Notes: generated by a model from the letters alone, not told the origin. Shown: positions 19,041 to 28,773, counted from the first letter of the stretch. The stretch: DNA of 64,000 nucleotides from Aliidiomarina sp. B3213 (GCF_003290085.1 NZ_QMKJ01000001.1:744001-808000); one strand, 5' to 3'. Program-made: numbers and translations.

Positions 19041-19622
19041 ATGCGTCAACTTATCAAGCTATTACCTTTAGTCACAATCGCTGCTGCAACTACCATTGCA
19101 CTACCGGCAAAAGCCGTAAGCATGAGCCAACCTAACTATACGCATATCAATGCCACATATTTAGACAGTAGCCGCAGTGAGAGCGGTATATTTTTTGACG
19201 CGGAATATGAGCTCAACCACAAGTTATTTGTGTTTGGCCGTTACCAAAACTCTAGTTACAGAGTCGTTGGTGGAGGCTCACGAAGAGAGTCGCTTTACGA
19301 CGCAGGGGTGGGTAAGTATTTCACCATAGCTGACGGCGTAACCATGGACTTTTCTGCCTCTATTGGCCGACTAGCCGACGGTGGTAACTTATTCGGAAGC
19401 GGTATGGATTTCTACACTCTAAATACTAGCTTCAGGAATAGATTTGAGGTATTTGAAACTCGTTTGGGTTATCGCTATATCAACTTTGACAACGCACCTT
19501 CTGACTCTGGCGCCGTAGCTTCTGGCTGGTGGTACTTCAGCCCACAATTCTCTCTCGGAGTGACATTCGAAGAGGTATATTCAGGCTCTAGTTGGGGAAT
19601 CGGCGCAAGATTCAGCTTCTAA
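19041..19622 (+). CDS. Outer-membrane beta-barrel protein
   Basis: The ATG at 19041 has AAGGGAG 8 bases upstream, which is better placed than the GTG at 19032. The 193-residue product has a signal peptide (LLPLVTIAAATTIALPAKA) and then alternating strands rich in Tyr, Phe and Gly (FDAEYELNHKLFVFGRYQNSSYR, FETRLGYRYINF, WGIGARFSF). It ends in Phe, as BAM substrates do. Size and strand pattern suggest an eight-strand barrel of the OmpX/OmpW size class. The function is unknown. An inverted repeat follows 73 bases downstream. Confidence 0.75.
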   Translation: MRQLIKLLPLVTIAAATTIALPAKAVSMSQPNYTHINATYLDSSRSESGIFFDAEYELNHKLFVFGRYQNSSYRVVGGGSRRESLYDAGVGKYFTIADGVTMDFSASIGRLADGGNLFGSGMDFYTLNTSFRNRFEVFETRLGYRYINFDNAPSDSGAVASGWWYFSPQFSLGVTFEEVYSGSSWGIGARFSF

Positions 19623-19694
19623 TCGACAAAATTGTGTTTTCCCCTACCCCCTAAGCGGTGTTCCATGTATTCTTAGGCTTCTTAGTTAGCGTTT

Positions 19695-19724
19695 CCTTCG
19701 AAATGTGCACATACATTTCGAAGG
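19695..19724 (+). repeat. 12-bp-arm inverted repeat before the AbgT transporter gene
   Basis: Arms 19695-19706 and 19713-19724 are perfectly complementary (core TTCGAAATGT and ACATTTCGAA) around GCACAT. The centre ATGTGCACAT is itself a palindrome. No T-run follows. It lies 50 bases before the transporter ATG and could be an operator or a leader hairpin. Confidence 0.6.
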
Positions 19725-19774
19725 GAATTTGAATTCATTATATAAAAACACGTGCGTAAACACGGGGAACAACA

Positions 19775-21331
19775 ATGAGTCAAAATAATGCTCAGGCCGA
19801 TAACCAAAACGGCCTCCTCAACCGCATTCTCAATCGCGTTGAGATCATCGGAAACAAACTCCCAGACCCTGCAGTTATGTTCGCAGGCCTATTGGTCATA
19901 GTCTGGATTCTAAGTTTAATCTTTTCACAGTTCAGCTATGGCGAAGCCGACCCAAGAACAGGCGCGCCAATCGTTGTAAACAACCTACTTGCACCTGACG
20001 CTTTAGCACAGTTCTTAGCAAGCATGGTAACTACCTTTACTTCGTTTGCGCCGTTAGGTGTTGTACTTGTTGCAATGCTGGGTATTGGTGTTGCAGAGCG
20101 CAGTGGCTTTATTAATGTAGCCATTAAGTTGCTTTTAAATAATACCGCGAAATTCCTACTTACACCGCTTCTTATCCTTGTTGCTATTGTGAGCCACACG
20201 GCTGTAGACGCAGGTTATGTATTGGTTATTCCTCTAGGCGGTATTATCTTCTATGCTGCCGGCAGACACCCGCTAGCAGGTATCGCTGCAGCATTTGCCG
20301 GTGTTTCAGGGGGCTTTAGTGCCAACTTTGTACCAAGTGCTATCGACCCAATGCTACAAGGCATTACGCAAACCGCAGCTCAGTTATACGATCCAGACAT
20401 TATCCTCAATCCACTTAATAACTGGATGTTTACAGGTCTGTCTTCAATTGTCGTTGTATTGGTGGGCTGGTATATCACCGACAAGATTGTTGAGCCTCGC
20501 TTAAAAGGGGTAGAAATCGACGGTGACAAAGATGACATGCCTGAAATTGAAGAAGTGAGTGCACAAGACCGCAAAGCATTCCGTGCTGGTGGTCTAACTA
20601 TGTTACTAGGCGTGGTTTTACTTGTTGCAGCTGTATGGCCTGAAACTTCAGCGCTTCGTTCTCCTTCTGGTGAAATTGCAGCTTTTGACGCACCACTTAT
20701 GCAGTCAATCGTACCGCTTATCTTCTTGCTGTTCTGGGCACCAGGTATCGTTCACGGCTATGTGTCTGGCGCATTTAAAGAGTCAAAAGACATCATTATG
20801 GCGATGTCAAAAACCATGGAAACCATGGCTTATTACCTCGTTATGGCATTTTTCTGCGCATTATTTATCAAGGCTTTTGGCGACTCAAACCTCGGTATTC
20901 TTATTGCAATGAAAGGCGCTAACTTCCTTGGAAGCTTGGGCGTTCCAGGGCCAGTTACACTTATCGGTATTATTTTACTGGTTGCAGTAATTAACCTATT
21001 TGTGGGCTCAGCAAGTGCTAAATGGTTGCTTATTTCACCTATCTTCGTACCGATGCTTATGCAACTTGGTATTTCACCCGACCTTACTCAGGCGGCTTAC
21101 CGTGTTGGCGATTCCGTAAGTAACATAATTACCCCACTACTACCTTATTTCCCACTGGTCGTTGTTTACTGTCAGCGCTACGTGAAAAATACAGGTATTG
21201 GAACATTGGTTTCTATGATGCTGCCATTCAGTGTGAGCTTACTTATCATTTGGACAACCTTCCTACTTATCTATTGGACTGTTGGCCTACCGCTAGGTAT
21301 TCAATCAAATTACTTGTACCCAGCCGGTTAA
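19775..21331 (+). CDS. AbgT family transporter
   Basis: This is an inner-membrane protein of 518 residues (E. coli AbgT 508) with many hydrophobic helices. It belongs to the AbgT family, whose members import p-aminobenzoyl-glutamate or export sulfonamides (MtrF, YdaH). The family hallmark region HTAVDAGYVLVIPLGG and the re-entrant hairpin segments GGFSANFVPSAIDPML and FVGSASAKWLLISPIFVP are intact. Substrate and direction cannot be read from sequence. Transcription ends at a good terminator, so it is a single-gene unit. The dyad at 19695-19724 may control it. Confidence 0.9.
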   Translation: MSQNNAQADNQNGLLNRILNRVEIIGNKLPDPAVMFAGLLVIVWILSLIFSQFSYGEADPRTGAPIVVNNLLAPDALAQFLASMVTTFTSFAPLGVVLVAMLGIGVAERSGFINVAIKLLLNNTAKFLLTPLLILVAIVSHTAVDAGYVLVIPLGGIIFYAAGRHPLAGIAAAFAGVSGGFSANFVPSAIDPMLQGITQTAAQLYDPDIILNPLNNWMFTGLSSIVVVLVGWYITDKIVEPRLKGVEIDGDKDDMPEIEEVSAQDRKAFRAGGLTMLLGVVLLVAAVWPETSALRSPSGEIAAFDAPLMQSIVPLIFLLFWAPGIVHGYVSGAFKESKDIIMAMSKTMETMAYYLVMAFFCALFIKAFGDSNLGILIAMKGANFLGSLGVPGPVTLIGIILLVAVINLFVGSASAKWLLISPIFVPMLMQLGISPDLTQAAYRVGDSVSNIITPLLPYFPLVVVYCQRYVKNTGIGTLVSMMLPFSVSLLIIWTTFLLIYWTVGLPLGIQSNYLYPAG

Positions 21332-21361
21332 TGCTATAGCTAATAGCAATAACGCATAATG

Positions 21362-21391
21362 AAAGAGCTGCCTTGTGCAGCTCTTTTTGTA
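21362..21391 (+). terminator. Intrinsic terminator after the AbgT transporter gene
   Basis: AGAGCTGC and GCAGCTCT form an 8-bp stem with a small loop, followed by TTTTTGT. Confidence 0.88.
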
Positions 21392-21442
21392 TCTATCATG
21401 ATAGACTTAACACGATTATAAGAGTGAGCAGGAGAATTATTC

Positions 21443-22597
21443 ATGGCAGCGTTACCAGAGTTTATTTCAATGTATAAGTCTCTGATTGCCCTACCGTCGG
21501 TGAGTTGTTTAAACCCTCAATGGGACATGTCCAATGAAAAGGTTATTCAACAACTCGGTCAATGGCTAGAAGGGCTTGGTTTTCATGTGCAAATTGAACC
21601 GTTATCGAGCCAGCCCAATAAATTTAATCTGCTTGCACATATTGGCCCCGCCCATGCTCAAGGCGGACTTCTACTGTCAGGTCATACAGACACAGTACCT
21701 TGGGACGAAGGCCGCTGGACGCGTGACCCATTTACGCTAACTGAAGCCGACGGCAAGCTTTACGGGTTAGGTAGCGCAGACATGAAGGGCTTTTTCGTTT
21801 TTGTACTCGAAGCTCTAAAAAATATCGATTTATCCAAGCTCACAAAGCCTATTTATGTGCTCGCCACCGCCGACGAAGAGACCAGCATGGCAGGAGCACG
21901 TGAACTCTCTAAGTTTCCCAACCTAAAGCCAGACTACGCCATTATAGGCGAGCCCACTTCAATGACTCCCGTGCGTATGCACAAAGGACACAGTACCGAC
22001 TGTGTTCGCATATTAGGGAAGTCTGGACATAGTTCAGACCCCGAAGCAGGCGTGAATGCCATCGACATCATGCACGAGGTATTAGGCGAACTAAAAGTGC
22101 TAAAAAGCCATTTAAAAGACAACTACCATGAGCCCGCTTTCAAAGTTCCTTACCCAACAATGAACTTTGGCCATATCCATGGTGGTGACGCTGCGAACCG
22201 CATTTGTGCCTGCTGTGAACTTCACATGGACATGCGCCCTCTCCCGGGCATGTCGGTAGATTTACTTAGTGAACTTTTACACCAGCAACTGAGTGAAATT
22301 CAAAAGCGTTTTCCAAACGCACTTGTTATTGAAGCCATGCATGAACCTATTCCGGGCTACCAATGTGCTGCCGACAGTGCATTAGTCAAAATGGCAGAAC
22401 GAGTAAGCGGCCAAAGCTCACAGCCAGCAAACTATTGTACTGAGGCCCCTTTTATTGATGATTTGGGATGCCAAACTATAGTTATGGGTCCTGGCTCAAT
22501 TAACCAAGCCCACCAACCTGACGAGTTCATTCGTTTAGACGAAATAAAGCCCTCACTAAATATGATTGAGCGCATGATCAAGGAAATGTGTTTGTGA
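21443..22597 (+). CDS. argE: Acetylornithine deacetylase
   Basis: ArgE removes the acetyl group from N-acetylornithine in arginine synthesis. The 384-residue M20 metallopeptidase (E. coli 383) shows the zinc and catalytic motifs [14 protein letters not shown] and GSADMKGFF, the acidic pair [12 protein letters not shown], and the dimerisation segment [27 protein letters not shown] precedes the ATG. It is not accompanied by argCBGH; the other arginine genes must lie elsewhere. The end overlaps rnhB. I looked for an ARG box upstream and found only a weak half-site. Confidence 0.94.
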   Translation: MAALPEFISMYKSLIALPSVSCLNPQWDMSNEKVIQQLGQWLEGLGFHVQIEPLSSQPNKFNLLAHIGPAHAQGGLLLSGHTDTVPWDEGRWTRDPFTLTEADGKLYGLGSADMKGFFVFVLEALKNIDLSKLTKPIYVLATADEETSMAGARELSKFPNLKPDYAIIGEPTSMTPVRMHKGHSTDCVRILGKSGHSSDPEAGVNAIDIMHEVLGELKVLKSHLKDNYHEPAFKVPYPTMNFGHIHGGDAANRICACCELHMDMRPLPGMSVDLLSELLHQQLSEIQKRFPNALVIEAMHEPIPGYQCAADSALVKMAERVSGQSSQPANYCTEAPFIDDLGCQTIVMGPGSINQAHQPDEFIRLDEIKPSLNMIERMIKEMCL

Positions 22598-23160
22598 TTT
22601 GTGGTGTTGATGAAGCAGGAAGGGGTCCTATTGCAGGCCCAGTGGTTGCTGCTGCGGTTATTCTAGACCCCAACAACCCTATTGAAGGGTTAGCCGACTC
22701 TAAGAAGATCAGTGAAAAGAAACGTGAAAAACTGAATGTTGAGATCCGAGAAAAAGCGCTATCTTGGGCTATTGCTCAATGTGATCCTGAAGAAATTGAC
22801 GAACTCAATATTCTGCATGCATCGCTGTTAGCCATGCGTCGTGCAATAGAAGCCTTGCCTATTCAGGCGCAAGAGGCGCTTATTGACGGCAATAAAGTAC
22901 CCACGGGCCTAACTATTCCAGCACAAGCAATTGTTGGTGGGGACGCTGTAGAGCCAGCAATTAGTGCAGCCTCGATTTTGGCCAAAGTAGAACGTGACCG
23001 CCAAATGTTGGCATGGGACGAAAAGTACCCACAGTATCAATTTGCCAAACATAAAGCCTACCCAACAAAATTACATCTAGAATTATTAGAAAGTCACGGT
23101 GTATGTCCAATTCACCGTAAAAGCTTCAGACCTGTTAAAGTGCTATTAGAAAAATCATAA
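22594..23160 (+). CDS. rnhB: Ribonuclease HII
   Basis: RnhB removes ribonucleotides from DNA and RNA in RNA/DNA hybrids. The catalytic residues are in [18 protein letters not shown] (Asp-Glu), [12 protein letters not shown] and [14 protein letters not shown] prefer the GTG at 22594 because AGGA (22581-22584) is 9 bases upstream and the overlap with argE becomes GTGA. The GTG at 22588 is possible but only 3 bases from that site. The product is about 188 residues. In many relatives rnhB follows lpxB; pairing with argE is unusual. Confidence 0.95.
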   Translation: MICGVDEAGRGPIAGPVVAAAVILDPNNPIEGLADSKKISEKKREKLNVEIREKALSWAIAQCDPEEIDELNILHASLLAMRRAIEALPIQAQEALIDGNKVPTGLTIPAQAIVGGDAVEPAISAASILAKVERDRQMLAWDEKYPQYQFAKHKAYPTKLHLELLESHGVCPIHRKSFRPVKVLLEKS

Positions 23161-23170
23161 GAGGCAACGC

Positions 23171-23950
23171 ATGAGTCATATTCAGGGAAAAACAATTTGG
23201 TTAACAGGCGCGTCTTCAGGCATTGGTTTAGCTCTCGCTGAGGCGCTCGCAGCACGTGGAGCAAAACTCATTCTTACTGCGCGCAGTGAAGATAAGTTAA
23301 AAGCTCTGGCAGAAAAATTACCCGGAGCGCACGAAGTCGTGCCTATGGACTTAATGAAGCCAGAAGCTGCTTTTCAGCAAGCACAAGCTTTAGCGAATGA
23401 AAAAGAAATAGATATACTGATTAACAACGCCGGAGTCTCTCAGCGAAGCCTAGCCCTTGAAACCGACCTAAAAGTTTTCCGTGATCTTATGGAAATAAAC
23501 TATTTTAGCGTTGTTGCGCTCACTCAGGCAGTACTTCCAACGATGGTAGCTCGTAGATCCGGTCATATCGTCACAGTGTCCTCTGTAGCCGGTAAGGTGG
23601 GTACAAAGCTTAGAAGTGGTTATGCGGGCTCTAAATTTGGCATTATTGGCTATATGGACTGCATACGCGCAGAAATGAAAGAAAATAATATCCCGTGTAC
23701 AACCATTTGTCCGGGCTTTGTACACACCCAAATCGCTCACAATGCCCTTACCGGCACGGGTGAGAAACTGAATAAAGCAGACCCAGACAACGCTGGTGGC
23801 ATTTCTGCAGAGCAATGCGCCAAAGAGATCGTTCAGGCCATCGAAAAAGACAAGGCAGAAGTTGTTGTCGGTTCGGGATTAAGTAAGTTAGCGCCGAGAC
23901 TTCAGCGTTTATTTCCTGGTTTAGTGAGAAAGCTAGTCGCGAACAGATAA
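23171..23950 (+). CDS. Short-chain dehydrogenase/reductase
   Basis: This is a classical SDR of 259 residues. Features are the nucleotide motif TGASSGIG near residue 13, NNAGVSQRS, the catalytic Ser in VSSVAGKVG, and YAGSKFG carrying the active Tyr and Lys. The closest type is the DHRS7-like oxidoreductases acting on unknown carbonyl or alcohol substrates. AGAGGC lies before the ATG, ten bases after rnhB. It ends 3 bases before the convergent DUF1801 gene. Confidence 0.88.
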   Translation: MSHIQGKTIWLTGASSGIGLALAEALAARGAKLILTARSEDKLKALAEKLPGAHEVVPMDLMKPEAAFQQAQALANEKEIDILINNAGVSQRSLALETDLKVFRDLMEINYFSVVALTQAVLPTMVARRSGHIVTVSSVAGKVGTKLRSGYAGSKFGIIGYMDCIRAEMKENNIPCTTICPGFVHTQIAHNALTGTGEKLNKADPDNAGGISAEQCAKEIVQAIEKDKAEVVVGSGLSKLAPRLQRLFPGLVRKLVANR

Positions 23951-23953
23951 GTT

Positions 23954-24379
23954 TTATTCTTCGGTTGGGTAGCGCTCGTTCATTGTTTGAAAACCTTGGA
24001 CTATGAGCGCTCTCAATACCTCCTCGTCGATATCTGAAAGTCGCTTTACATACAAACAAGACTTTCCAGTCTTATATTTCCCAAGTTTGGACAGAAGCTC
24101 CGACTCTTCCGAAAACCCAGGCATAATATACAACGACAAAGCCTGCGCTCTTGGCGAAAACCCAGTTCTCATCCATTCCGATTGATAACCACTTTTACTT
24201 TGGTATTGATACGAGCCAAAGCCAACAATAGAACTGCCCCACATTTTTGCTTCACAACCTGTTATTTCAGTAAAAAGGTCTAGAAGCTTGAAGCAGTCCT
24301 CTCGCTTACTCTCATCTTTCACAGCAGCCAGAAATGAACTCACGCTGCTATTATTCGGTTTAGTCTTTGGCTCGTACAT
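23954..24379 (-). CDS. DUF1801 (YdhG-like) domain protein
   Basis: This cytosolic protein of 141 residues matches the DUF1801 pattern: an N-terminal helix (SVSSFLAAVKDESKREDC), AKMWGSSIVGFGSYQYQSKSG and a C-terminal KTGKSCLYVKRLSDIDEEVLRALI. The fold resembles YdhG/frataxin-like proteins, but no function has been established. The downstream end of the DUF4870-like gene is not involved; that gene lies 6 bases past this start on the same strand, so the two may be co-transcribed. Confidence 0.8.
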   Translation of the reverse strand: MYEPKTKPNNSSVSSFLAAVKDESKREDCFKLLDLFTEITGCEAKMWGSSIVGFGSYQYQSKSGYQSEWMRTGFSPRAQALSLYIMPGFSEESELLSKLGKYKTGKSCLYVKRLSDIDEEVLRALIVQGFQTMNERYPTEE

Positions 24380-24385
24380 GAAGGC

Positions 24386-24739
24386 TTATAAATAAGGCTG
24401 GTGAGACGTCAACCTAGAAAGTCCTTTGACTAAGCGATAGATAGTCCATACCCATGCCGCAAAATAGATAATGAAGCCGATACCTACTATCAGCAGTATT
24501 GTGCCCACAACAAGCCAAATTAAGCCCCAAACCCATATTTTAATTACATTGGTGAAATGGCTTTCAAAGATAGTTCCTACAGCTTCCCCGCGTTTTATAA
24601 ACGCCCAAATCACACCGGCAATCCAGAAAATACCCGTAAACATTCCTGCAACCATCAAACCATACGCAATAAGCGCACTGGTTTTTGCTTGCTCTTCTCT
24701 AGGCGTTAATACACCTGTGTTTGGTTCATAGTCGCTCAT
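24386..24739 (-). CDS. DUF4870-type small membrane protein
   Basis: I place the start at the ATG at 24739 (MSDYEPNTGVLTPREEQ) because AAGGA lies 6 bases upstream; the open frame runs on to 24799 but has no such site. The 117-residue protein has a polar N-terminus and three hydrophobic helices (ALIAYGLMVAGMFTGIFWIA, KIWVWGLIWLVVGTILLIVG, GFIIYFAAWVWTIYRLVKG). The pattern is typical of DUF4870/Tic20-like proteins. The role is unknown. It precedes the DUF1801 gene. Confidence 0.75.
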   Translation of the reverse strand: MSDYEPNTGVLTPREEQAKTSALIAYGLMVAGMFTGIFWIAGVIWAFIKRGEAVGTIFESHFTNVIKIWVWGLIWLVVGTILLIVGIGFIIYFAAWVWTIYRLVKGLSRLTSHQPYL

Positions 24740-24840
24740 AAGTGTCCTTAGTATTTTTGTTATTTCCAATGCGAATTTAATTGTATTGAGTTGACTCATT
24801 TTTAGCGTTTACACAAAAACTTGCAAGCTTTTGTAGATAT

Positions 24841-24871
24841 AAAAAAGGCGCTTTATGTGAAAAGCGCCTTT
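24841..24871 (-). terminator. Intrinsic terminator after the bkd operon
   Basis: An 11-bp stem (24844-24854 with 24861-24871, AAAGGCGCTTT type) is followed on the minus strand by a T-run. It lies 23 bases past the E2 stop. Confidence 0.92.
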
Positions 24872-24894
24872 ATAAACATCAACATAGCTGAACT

Positions 24895-26481
24895 TTATTT
24901 CATTACCGTCAGCATTTGCATAGGTTCTTCTAAGAATTGCTGCCAACGTTTGTTGAAGTTCGCAATAGTCGCACCGTCAATAATGCGGTGATCGCCAGAC
25001 CAACTTGCAGTCATCATATCGCGTCCAACCACAGAGCCGTCATCAGCAAAGCGAGGTAAGGTTTGTACCTTGCCTAATGCAACAATTGCAGCTTCTGGCT
25101 TATTAATGATTGGAGTTGTTACCGTGCCACCTACAACGCCGATATTAGAGATGGTAATAGTGCCACCTTTCATATCTGCTTGTGCAACTTTACCTTCGCG
25201 TGCAGAAGCGGTTAAACGGTTAACTTCCTCTGCAACTTCCAATAACGACATGTTTTGAACACCTTTAATGTTCGGCACCATAAGCCCAACTTTAGTGGCC
25301 ACAGCCATACCGATATTGTGGTCATCGTAATAGGTAATTTCGGTTGCATCGTCGTTAAGCTGCGCATTCATGATTGGGAATTCGCTCATCGCCAAAGACA
25401 AAGCTTTTATAAAGAAAGGCATTAACGTTAAGCGAATACCTTGCTCTGCATACTGCGCTTTTAACTTGGCATGAAGTTTCCGCAACTCGGTCAAATCGAA
25501 TTCTTCTGCATAAGTAAAGTGCGGTATGGTGCGAACAGATTCCGCCATTTGCTTCGCCATAGCAGCACGAACACCGCGCATAGGCTCTGTGCGAGTACCA
25601 CCAGATGTAGACATTTTTGCTGGAGCTGAAGACTGAGTCCCTGAAGACTTAACTTCTTGTGCGGCTCCGCCCGATTTTACGTCTTCCTTGAGAATGCGGC
25701 CTTTCTTACCGCTGCCTTGTACTTGCGTTAAGTCGATATCCTTCTCGCGCGCTAGTCGGCGCACAGCAGGGCTGGCCAATACTTTACCCGGCGCAGCGGG
25801 TTGTGGTGGTTCAAACTCACCACCTTCAGCTCGAGTACTAACTTGCTCAGCCGTTGCTGGCTGAGCTGGAGCATCATTCTGAGGCTCGCTACTGCTTGCT
25901 TCGCCACCTTCTGAAACTAACGAGAACAGTGGCTCACCAACACGAGCGATGTCGCCTTTCGCGTAATAAAGCTTACCAATGGTTCCGTCCGACTTTGCGG
26001 GAATCTCAACAACCGCTTTATCAGTCATCACCTCTACAACAACTTGGTCTTCTTCAACGGTATCGCCTTGTGAAACCTTCCATTCCACGATTTCACACTC
26101 AACAATACCTTCACCAATATCCGGTAAGATAAAATCACTTGAACTTGTTGACGCTTGGTCGTTAGACGCAGCTTTTTCAGGTGTCGGTGCAGGCTCTTTG
26201 GTTTGTGGCTTGGTTTCTGTTTCAGCTGGTGCTGAAGCACTTCCTTCAGCGTCAATAGCGAACAGAGGCTCACCCACTTTGGCAATATCACCCTTCGCGT
26301 AGTACAGCTTGGTCACAGTACCATCGAATTTTGCAGGAATTTCAACAACCGCTTTATCGGTCATCACTTCCACAACGACTTGGTCTTCTTGAATGCTGTC
26401 GCCTTCTTGAACAACCCATTCAACAATTTCGCACTCTACAATACCTTCACCGATATCCGGCAATATAAAATCAGTACTCAT
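24895..26481 (-). CDS. bkdB: Branched-chain 2-oxoacid dehydrogenase E2 (dihydrolipoyl acyltransferase)
   Basis: E2 is the core that passes acyl groups from E1 to CoA. The ATG at 26481 has AGGAG 5 bases upstream, better than the GTG at 26487, and gives 528 residues. The order is lipoyl domain 1 (about 2-75, Lys43 in TDKAV), lipoyl domain 2 (about 116-188, Lys155), a subunit-binding domain (about 234-270, VLASPAVRRLAREKDIDL) and the catalytic domain (about 298-528) with HRIIDG at 498-503. The two lipoyl domains differ at only about ten positions. The family otherwise often has one. It is third in the operon; no E3 gene follows. Confidence 0.93.
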   Translation of the reverse strand: MSTDFILPDIGEGIVECEIVEWVVQEGDSIQEDQVVVEVMTDKAVVEIPAKFDGTVTKLYYAKGDIAKVGEPLFAIDAEGSASAPAETETKPQTKEPAPTPEKAASNDQASTSSSDFILPDIGEGIVECEIVEWKVSQGDTVEEDQVVVEVMTDKAVVEIPAKSDGTIGKLYYAKGDIARVGEPLFSLVSEGGEASSSEPQNDAPAQPATAEQVSTRAEGGEFEPPQPAAPGKVLASPAVRRLAREKDIDLTQVQGSGKKGRILKEDVKSGGAAQEVKSSGTQSSAPAKMSTSGGTRTEPMRGVRAAMAKQMAESVRTIPHFTYAEEFDLTELRKLHAKLKAQYAEQGIRLTLMPFFIKALSLAMSEFPIMNAQLNDDATEITYYDDHNIGMAVATKVGLMVPNIKGVQNMSLLEVAEEVNRLTASAREGKVAQADMKGGTITISNIGVVGGTVTTPIINKPEAAIVALGKVQTLPRFADDGSVVGRDMMTASWSGDHRIIDGATIANFNKRWQQFLEEPMQMLTVMK

Positions 26482-26492
26482 GGTCACTCCTA

Positions 26493-27470
26493 TTAATAAT
26501 TTAACGAGCGTTTAATGGCTTCGTATGTTTTTAAGTGATCCGAGAAGTATTCTTTCTCATGCGCTAACGGGTAAGGTGTGTCTAAGCCCGAAGCTCGCAT
26601 TATGGGTGCTTCCAAGTACAAGAAGCACTGGTCTTGGATTGTGGCGGCTACTTCACTACCAAATGCCATGGTGTGAGGCGCTTCCTGACTGATAACAAGA
26701 CGCCCAGTTTTCATGACAGATTTAGCTACTGTTTCTACGTCCCATGGCAAAATAGAACGTAAATCGATGATTTCCGCACTTACGCCGTCTTTTTCTGCCA
26801 TCTCAACGGCTTTTTCAATAACCTCTACCTGTGCACCCCAGCCCAGTACGGTTACGTCTGTACCTTCTTTTACCACCTCAGCTTTACCTAGTGGCAAAGT
26901 GTATTCTTCTTCAGGAACGTCACCAACCGCAGCACGGTATAAGCGCTTAGGCTCCATGAATAAAACTGGATTCGGGTCAAAAATAGAGCTCAACAATAAC
27001 CCTTTCGCTTGATACGGGTTACGCGGAACCACAATTTTCAAACCTGGAGTGTGAGCAAAATAAGCTTCTGGAGATTGTGAGTGATAATGGCCACCGTGAA
27101 TACCACCGCCATAAGGTGTACGGATAGTTAAACCACCTACATTAAACTCATTACCTGAGCGATAACGGAACTTAGCCGTTTCATTCACGATTTGGTCAAA
27201 AGCAGGGAAAATATAATCACCAAACTGGATTTCAGCGATAGGAAAGCCGCCTTGCGCCGCTAATCCGTTTGCAAAACCTGCAATGCCTTGCTCTACCAAT
27301 GGTGTGTTGAAACAACGATCACGGCCGTATTTTTCTTGTAAACCACTAGTTGCACGGAAAACACCACCAAAGTGCCCTACGTCTTCACCAAAAATACAAA
27401 CCTTATTGTTCTTCGCCATTGCAACATCAAGTGCGCTATTAATGGCTTGTAGTAAATTCATCTTGGCCAT
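26493..27470 (-). CDS. bkdA2: Branched-chain 2-oxoacid dehydrogenase E1 beta subunit
   Basis: This 325-residue subunit forms an alpha2-beta2 thiamine-diphosphate enzyme with the alpha subunit and decarboxylates keto acids from Val, Leu and Ile. The transketolase-like pyrimidine domain shows [18 protein letters not shown] and the conserved [16 protein letters not shown]. The C-terminal domain begins near [42 protein letters not shown] is characteristic. The start overlaps the alpha-subunit stop by one base (TAATG). The assignment to branched-chain rather than pyruvate substrate follows from the alpha/beta split and the E2 type. Confidence 0.93.
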   Translation of the reverse strand: MAKMNLLQAINSALDVAMAKNNKVCIFGEDVGHFGGVFRATSGLQEKYGRDRCFNTPLVEQGIAGFANGLAAQGGFPIAEIQFGDYIFPAFDQIVNETAKFRYRSGNEFNVGGLTIRTPYGGGIHGGHYHSQSPEAYFAHTPGLKIVVPRNPYQAKGLLLSSIFDPNPVLFMEPKRLYRAAVGDVPEEEYTLPLGKAEVVKEGTDVTVLGWGAQVEVIEKAVEMAEKDGVSAEIIDLRSILPWDVETVAKSVMKTGRLVISQEAPHTMAFGSEVAATIQDQCFLYLEAPIMRASGLDTPYPLAHEKEYFSDHLKTYEAIKRSLNY

Positions 27471-28654
27471 TATTTCACTCCTTTTGAAGTTGCCGGATAC
27501 GCTTCAGGATACTTACGAATATGCTCTTTTAATGCTTCAAGCTGCTTCTTCAAGTGCTCTGGCGGAGTGTCGTAAACATCTTCAATAATTTCGTCAACAT
27601 GTGGCGCCGGAACTTGCTCAGCTTTTTTCAGCTCAGCTAGTACCGCTTTTTTATGCTCCGCCATTTGCGCGTCAGCTTCTTCCTCGGTGATCCAACCCTT
27701 CTTAATCAACCAATTGCGGAAGCGAATCATAGGCTCTTTTCCACGCCATTCTTCTTCTTCCTCTTTGGTACGGTAGCCCGTCGGATCATCTGAAGTTGAG
27801 TGACCAGCCATACGGTAAGACATTGCTTCGATAAGCACTGGTTCATTTTCTTCTACTGCAATTCTGCGAGCTTCTTTAGTCGCCGCATAAACAGCAAAAA
27901 TATCATTACCGTCGACACGAATTGCTTTCATACCGTAACCAGCTGCGCGAGGCGCAATACCGTCACCCGCAAATTGCTCTGTAGAAGGAGTGGAAATGGC
28001 ATAACGGTTGTTACGACAAAAGAAAATGACAGGAACCTTAGAAACGGCAGCCATGTTTAAGCCAGCGTGGAAGTCACCCTCTGACGCTGCACCTTCACCA
28101 AAGTAAACAAGCGTACATTCGCCTTTGCCATCTTGTTTCTGACCATACGCATAACCCGTCGCTTGAGGAATTTGCGTGCCCAAAGGCGAAGATATAGTCA
28201 TAAAGTTCAATGCAGCACAGCCATAATGCACTGGCATTTGACGTCCTTTACCCAAGTCTTTCTCGTTTGAGAAAAGCTGATCCATGAACTGCTCAACCGT
28301 AAAACCTCGGTACGCTAAAGCGCCCTGTTCACGATATTGCCCCATAATCATGTCTTCAAACTTAAGTGCCGCAGCAGAGCCAATACTCGCCGCTTCTTCA
28401 CCTAACGAAGATAAGTAAAAGCTAATACGACCTTGGCGCTGCGCCGCAAACATACGTTCGTCCAACAAGCGGATAAACTGCATGGTGCTGAACATTTTCA
28501 GTGCGAGCTCTTTGTCAATTTCAGGTAACTTCGCACCTTTATTAACGGTTCCATCTTCTTTCAAAAGCTGAAACGTAGGAATTTTGATTGCGTCACCCGG
28601 AATCACTTCCAATTGGGTCACAATATTGTTCGTTGTTGCTGCTTTATTTGCCAT
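27470..28654 (-). CDS. bkdA1: Branched-chain 2-oxoacid dehydrogenase E1 alpha subunit
   Basis: This 394-residue subunit supplies the thiamine-diphosphate Mg site ([15 protein letters not shown] at 186-200 and NN at 215-216). The serine-containing loop HSTSDDPT is typical of branched-chain E1 alpha. [15 protein letters not shown] and [14 protein letters not shown] are further family marks. It is the first gene of the operon. Its upstream gap holds a promoter with a 16-bp palindrome between the -35 and -10 hexamers, so catabolic control by substrate availability is likely. The N-terminus extends about 40 residues beyond the core, as in other BCKDH alpha chains. Confidence 0.93.
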   Translation of the reverse strand: MANKAATTNNIVTQLEVIPGDAIKIPTFQLLKEDGTVNKGAKLPEIDKELALKMFSTMQFIRLLDERMFAAQRQGRISFYLSSLGEEAASIGSAAALKFEDMIMGQYREQGALAYRGFTVEQFMDQLFSNEKDLGKGRQMPVHYGCAALNFMTISSPLGTQIPQATGYAYGQKQDGKGECTLVYFGEGAASEGDFHAGLNMAAVSKVPVIFFCRNNRYAISTPSTEQFAGDGIAPRAAGYGMKAIRVDGNDIFAVYAATKEARRIAVEENEPVLIEAMSYRMAGHSTSDDPTGYRTKEEEEEWRGKEPMIRFRNWLIKKGWITEEEADAQMAEHKKAVLAELKKAEQVPAPHVDEIIEDVYDTPPEHLKKQLEALKEHIRKYPEAYPATSKGVK

Positions 28655-28708
28655 AACGTTTTCTCTTGTACGATTCCTCAGAATCTTTTCATTCGCTATT
28701 TGGGCGCA

Positions 28709-28737
28709 ACTTTACCTTTACGTAAAGGTCGTTGCAA
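28709..28737 (-). promoter_or_regulatory. bkd operon promoter with a palindrome in the spacer
   Basis: On the minus strand TTGCAA (28732-28737) and TAAAGT (28709-28714) are 17 bases apart. The perfect 16-bp palindrome ACCTTTACGTAAAGGT (28714-28729) fills the spacer. This is the position for a repressor or a MerR-type regulator. LiuR, the MerR-family regulator of branched-chain amino-acid catabolism in gammaproteobacteria, is a candidate, but I cannot confirm its motif from memory. Confidence 0.6.
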
Positions 28738-28773
28738 ATTTTGAACATAAACTTTCAGTGTACAAACCTGACA

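Noticed and set aside
21425-21445. ARG-box-like ATTATTCA just before argE
   Set aside because: Only one half-site fits, and the sequence also contains the ribosome-binding site and start.
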